Shown here: positions 5,455-6,744 of the stretch, piece after piece
Position numbering within the stretch: the first letter of the stretch is position 1
Layout: each line of letters opens with the position of its first letter
Source: Sphingomonadales bacterium
Lineage (GTDB): Bacteria; Pseudomonadota; Alphaproteobacteria; Sphingomonadales; Sphingomonadaceae
Reading direction: 5' to 3'
Length of the DNA stretch: 6,744 bases
Assembly (NCBI GenBank): GCA_017302775.1
Contig: JAFLDC010000148.1
Coordinates: 1-6,744 of the forward strand
Program-made: the position numbers and the translations under genes
Notes under the pieces: generated by a model
Database searches by the model: none
Seen by the model: the letters and a program-made list of their open reading frames with translations, nothing else
What the model was told of the DNA's origin: nothing

Positions 5455-6653
5455 TGCCGCTGACAACATTGAAAGTGAAGAATGCGAAGCCCGGTCGCCA
5501 TGTCGATGGCCGGGGCTTATGCTTGGTGGTCAAACCGAGCGGCGCGCGGAACTGGGTGCTGCGGATGCAACGCAACGGTCGGCGGCGCGATTATGGCCTG
5601 GGTTCCGCTCTGGATGTCCCACTTGCCGAAGCCCGCGAGGCCGCCATGACCTTGCGCCGAAAGGTTCGTGAAGGCGCTGATCCCATCGCGGAGCGGCGGA
5701 AGGCGCGCATCATCGTCCCAAACTTCGAGGCCGCAGCCCGTGCCTGCCATGCAGCTTTGGGGGAAGGATGGAACAGCGGCCATTATGCCCGCTGGCTTTC
5801 CGGCTTCGAGCTGCACATCTTCCCCCGCATCGGGAAGAAGCCGGTCGATCAGGTGGACAGCGCCTGCGTGGTCGCGGCGCTTTCGCCGATCTGGCTCCAG
5901 ATTCCTGAATCCGCGAGGCGTTTGCTGCAACGCATTGGTGTGGTGCTGGACTTCGCGCACATCAAGGGCTGGCTGCCCGAAGAAGTCTCGCTGCGTTCTG
6001 TCCGCAAAGGGCTCCCGCGCCAGAACGACAAACGCGGCCACATGGAGGCCATGCCCTATGCTGAGGTTCCGGCCTTCATGCAGAAGCTGGCAAAGGCAGC
6101 GCCGACTATCGGGCGCAACGCTCTGCGCTTCACCATCTACAATGCCGTCCGGTCGAATGAGACGCGCTTTGCAGTGTGGACGGAGTTCGACCTCGATAAT
6201 GCCGTCTGGACGATTCCGGCTGAGCGGATGAAGATGCGCGAAACCCATGTTGTGCCGTTGTCGGCTCCGGCGGTGGAATTGCTGCACAAACTGTGGGAAC
6301 ACCGGACCAGCGACACTGGCCTGATTTTCTCCAGAGACGGCGAAAAGCCGATCAGCGATGTGACGATGAACAAGATTTTGCGCGATGATGGCATCGCCAA
6401 CGCCGTCGTTCACGGCTTCCGATCCTCGTTCACTGATCGGGCGGCGGAGACGACCGACTTCCCCAAGGAAGTCGTGGACAAGGCGCTGGCGCACAAACTC
6501 CCCAACAAGGTAGAAGCCGCCTACCGGCGCACCGATTTCTTCGAGAAGCGTCGCAAGTTGATGGCAGAGTGGGCGAACTATCTCGGCAAGGTTCCGAGCG
6601 ATTCCAATATGGATAGCGCCGGAGGCGAAATTCAGCTAAGGGACGCAGCATGA
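5454..6653 (+). CDS. Tyrosine-type site-specific integrase (phage P4-like, with N-terminal arm-binding domain)
   Basis: From ATG 5454 the protein has 399 residues, the usual length for P4-like island integrases. Residues 1-85 form the DUF4102-type arm-binding domain (MPLTTLKVKNAKPGRHVDGRG, LCLVVKPSGARNWVLRM, YGLGSALDVPLAEAR). Residues about 90-175 are the core-binding SAM-like domain. The catalytic domain has Arg233 (AVRSNETR), Lys260 (AERMKMRETHVVPLS), the H-x-x-R box at His320/Arg323 (VHGFRSSF), His347 (LAHK) and the nucleophile Tyr357 (VEAAYRR). It is therefore likely active in integration and excision. The frame is open upstream to a GTG at 5337, but those 39 residues are encoded by the tRNA-like site and repeats and are not family-like, so 5454 is preferred. 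The 3' end overlaps the next gene by ATGA. It marks the border of an integrated element extending to the right. Confidence 0.93.
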   Translation: MPLTTLKVKNAKPGRHVDGRGLCLVVKPSGARNWVLRMQRNGRRRDYGLGSALDVPLAEAREAAMTLRRKVREGADPIAERRKARIIVPNFEAAARACHAALGEGWNSGHYARWLSGFELHIFPRIGKKPVDQVDSACVVAALSPIWLQIPESARRLLQRIGVVLDFAHIKGWLPEEVSLRSVRKGLPRQNDKRGHMEAMPYAEVPAFMQKLAKAAPTIGRNALRFTIYNAVRSNETRFAVWTEFDLDNAVWTIPAERMKMRETHVVPLSAPAVELLHKLWEHRTSDTGLIFSRDGEKPISDVTMNKILRDDGIANAVVHGFRSSFTDRAAETTDFPKEVVDKALAHKLPNKVEAAYRRTDFFEKRRKLMAEWANYLGKVPSDSNMDSAGGEIQLRDAA

Positions 6654-6744
6654 CAACCGTGCAAATCACCCTTCCCGACGCTCTGGCAAGCGAAGCGGCG
6701 CGCGCCGGATTGCTCGCGCCCAAAGAGATCGAGACGATCCTCCG
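6650..6744 (+). CDS. Start of a small DNA-binding antitoxin-like protein (partial, 3' end outside window)
   Basis: The first 31 complete codons read MTTVQITLPDALASEAARAG and then LLAPKEIETIL. A short beta-strand (TVQITLPDAL) followed by a helix with Ala/Glu and the 'GLLxPxxIExxLR' turn resembles the N-terminal part of ribbon-helix-helix-like antitoxins of VapB/PIN-associated modules, as I recall them. AAGGGA at 6638-6643 is a good ribosome site six bases before the ATG. The ATG overlaps the integrase stop (ATGA), so the two are probably co-translated. If the assignment is right, a toxin gene (for instance a PIN-domain nuclease) should follow directly outside the window. The class is tentative because only about a third of a typical antitoxin is visible. 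Confidence 0.6.
   Translation, partial: MTTVQITLPDALASEAARAGLLAPKEIETIL

Noticed and set aside
5517..6494. Long minus-strand open frame (325 codons) opposite the integrase
   Set aside because: It is antisense to a complete integrase with all catalytic residues; its translation has no known motif and is explained by high GC codon bias.
1..6744. CRISPR arrays, rRNA or intact tRNA genes
   Set aside because: No regularly spaced repeats and no complete tRNA or rRNA structure were seen on either strand.

Overview
The window looks like part of a chromosome from an alphaproteobacterium, most likely a sphingomonad. The basis is moderate-to-high GC, the style of the small secreted proteins (Met-Lys-Lys plus Ala-rich signal peptide ending in VLAQS), and an IS66-type relic and a Sphingomonadales-like tyrosine integrase with an N-terminal arm-binding domain. 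This placement is an inference; no rRNA or other marker gene is present.

Left part (1-1448): the last 29 codons of an unidentified gene overlap by four bases (ATGA) with a complete O-antigen ligase/Wzy-type membrane polymerase gene. This suggests the downstream end of a surface-polysaccharide operon. Middle-left (about 1490-2914): a gene-poor stretch with a badly decayed IS66-family insertion sequence. Pieces of tnpA, tnpB and the N-terminal part of tnpC can still be read in order on the + strand through stops and frameshifts. About 340 bases without a recognisable gene follow.

Centre (2909-3229, minus strand): a 75-residue protein with a signal peptide and one C-terminal membrane helix, followed by a strong 14-bp hairpin terminator. 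Centre-right (3458-5172, plus strand): a two-gene unit with a 10-base overlap. It encodes a secreted PDZ plus M48-type zinc metalloprotease and a SAM-dependent methyltransferase with a CheR-like glycine-rich motif.

Right part (5173-6744): the left boundary of an integrated element. A short sequence matching the 3' end of a tRNA gene in length and layout (T-loop to CCA, minus strand) runs into the start codon of a tyrosine integrase with a complete catalytic set. It is preceded by two tandem copies of GTGGGATCGA. The integrase overlaps by four bases (ATGA) with a gene cut by the window end, whose first residues look like a small ribbon-helix-helix-type antitoxin. The element probably extends to the right, beyond the window.

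I did not find convincing evidence of a wholly new system. The most informative points are the tRNA-like attachment site at the integrase start, the coupled PDZ-M48 protease/methyltransferase pair, and the integrase-antitoxin-like overlap.
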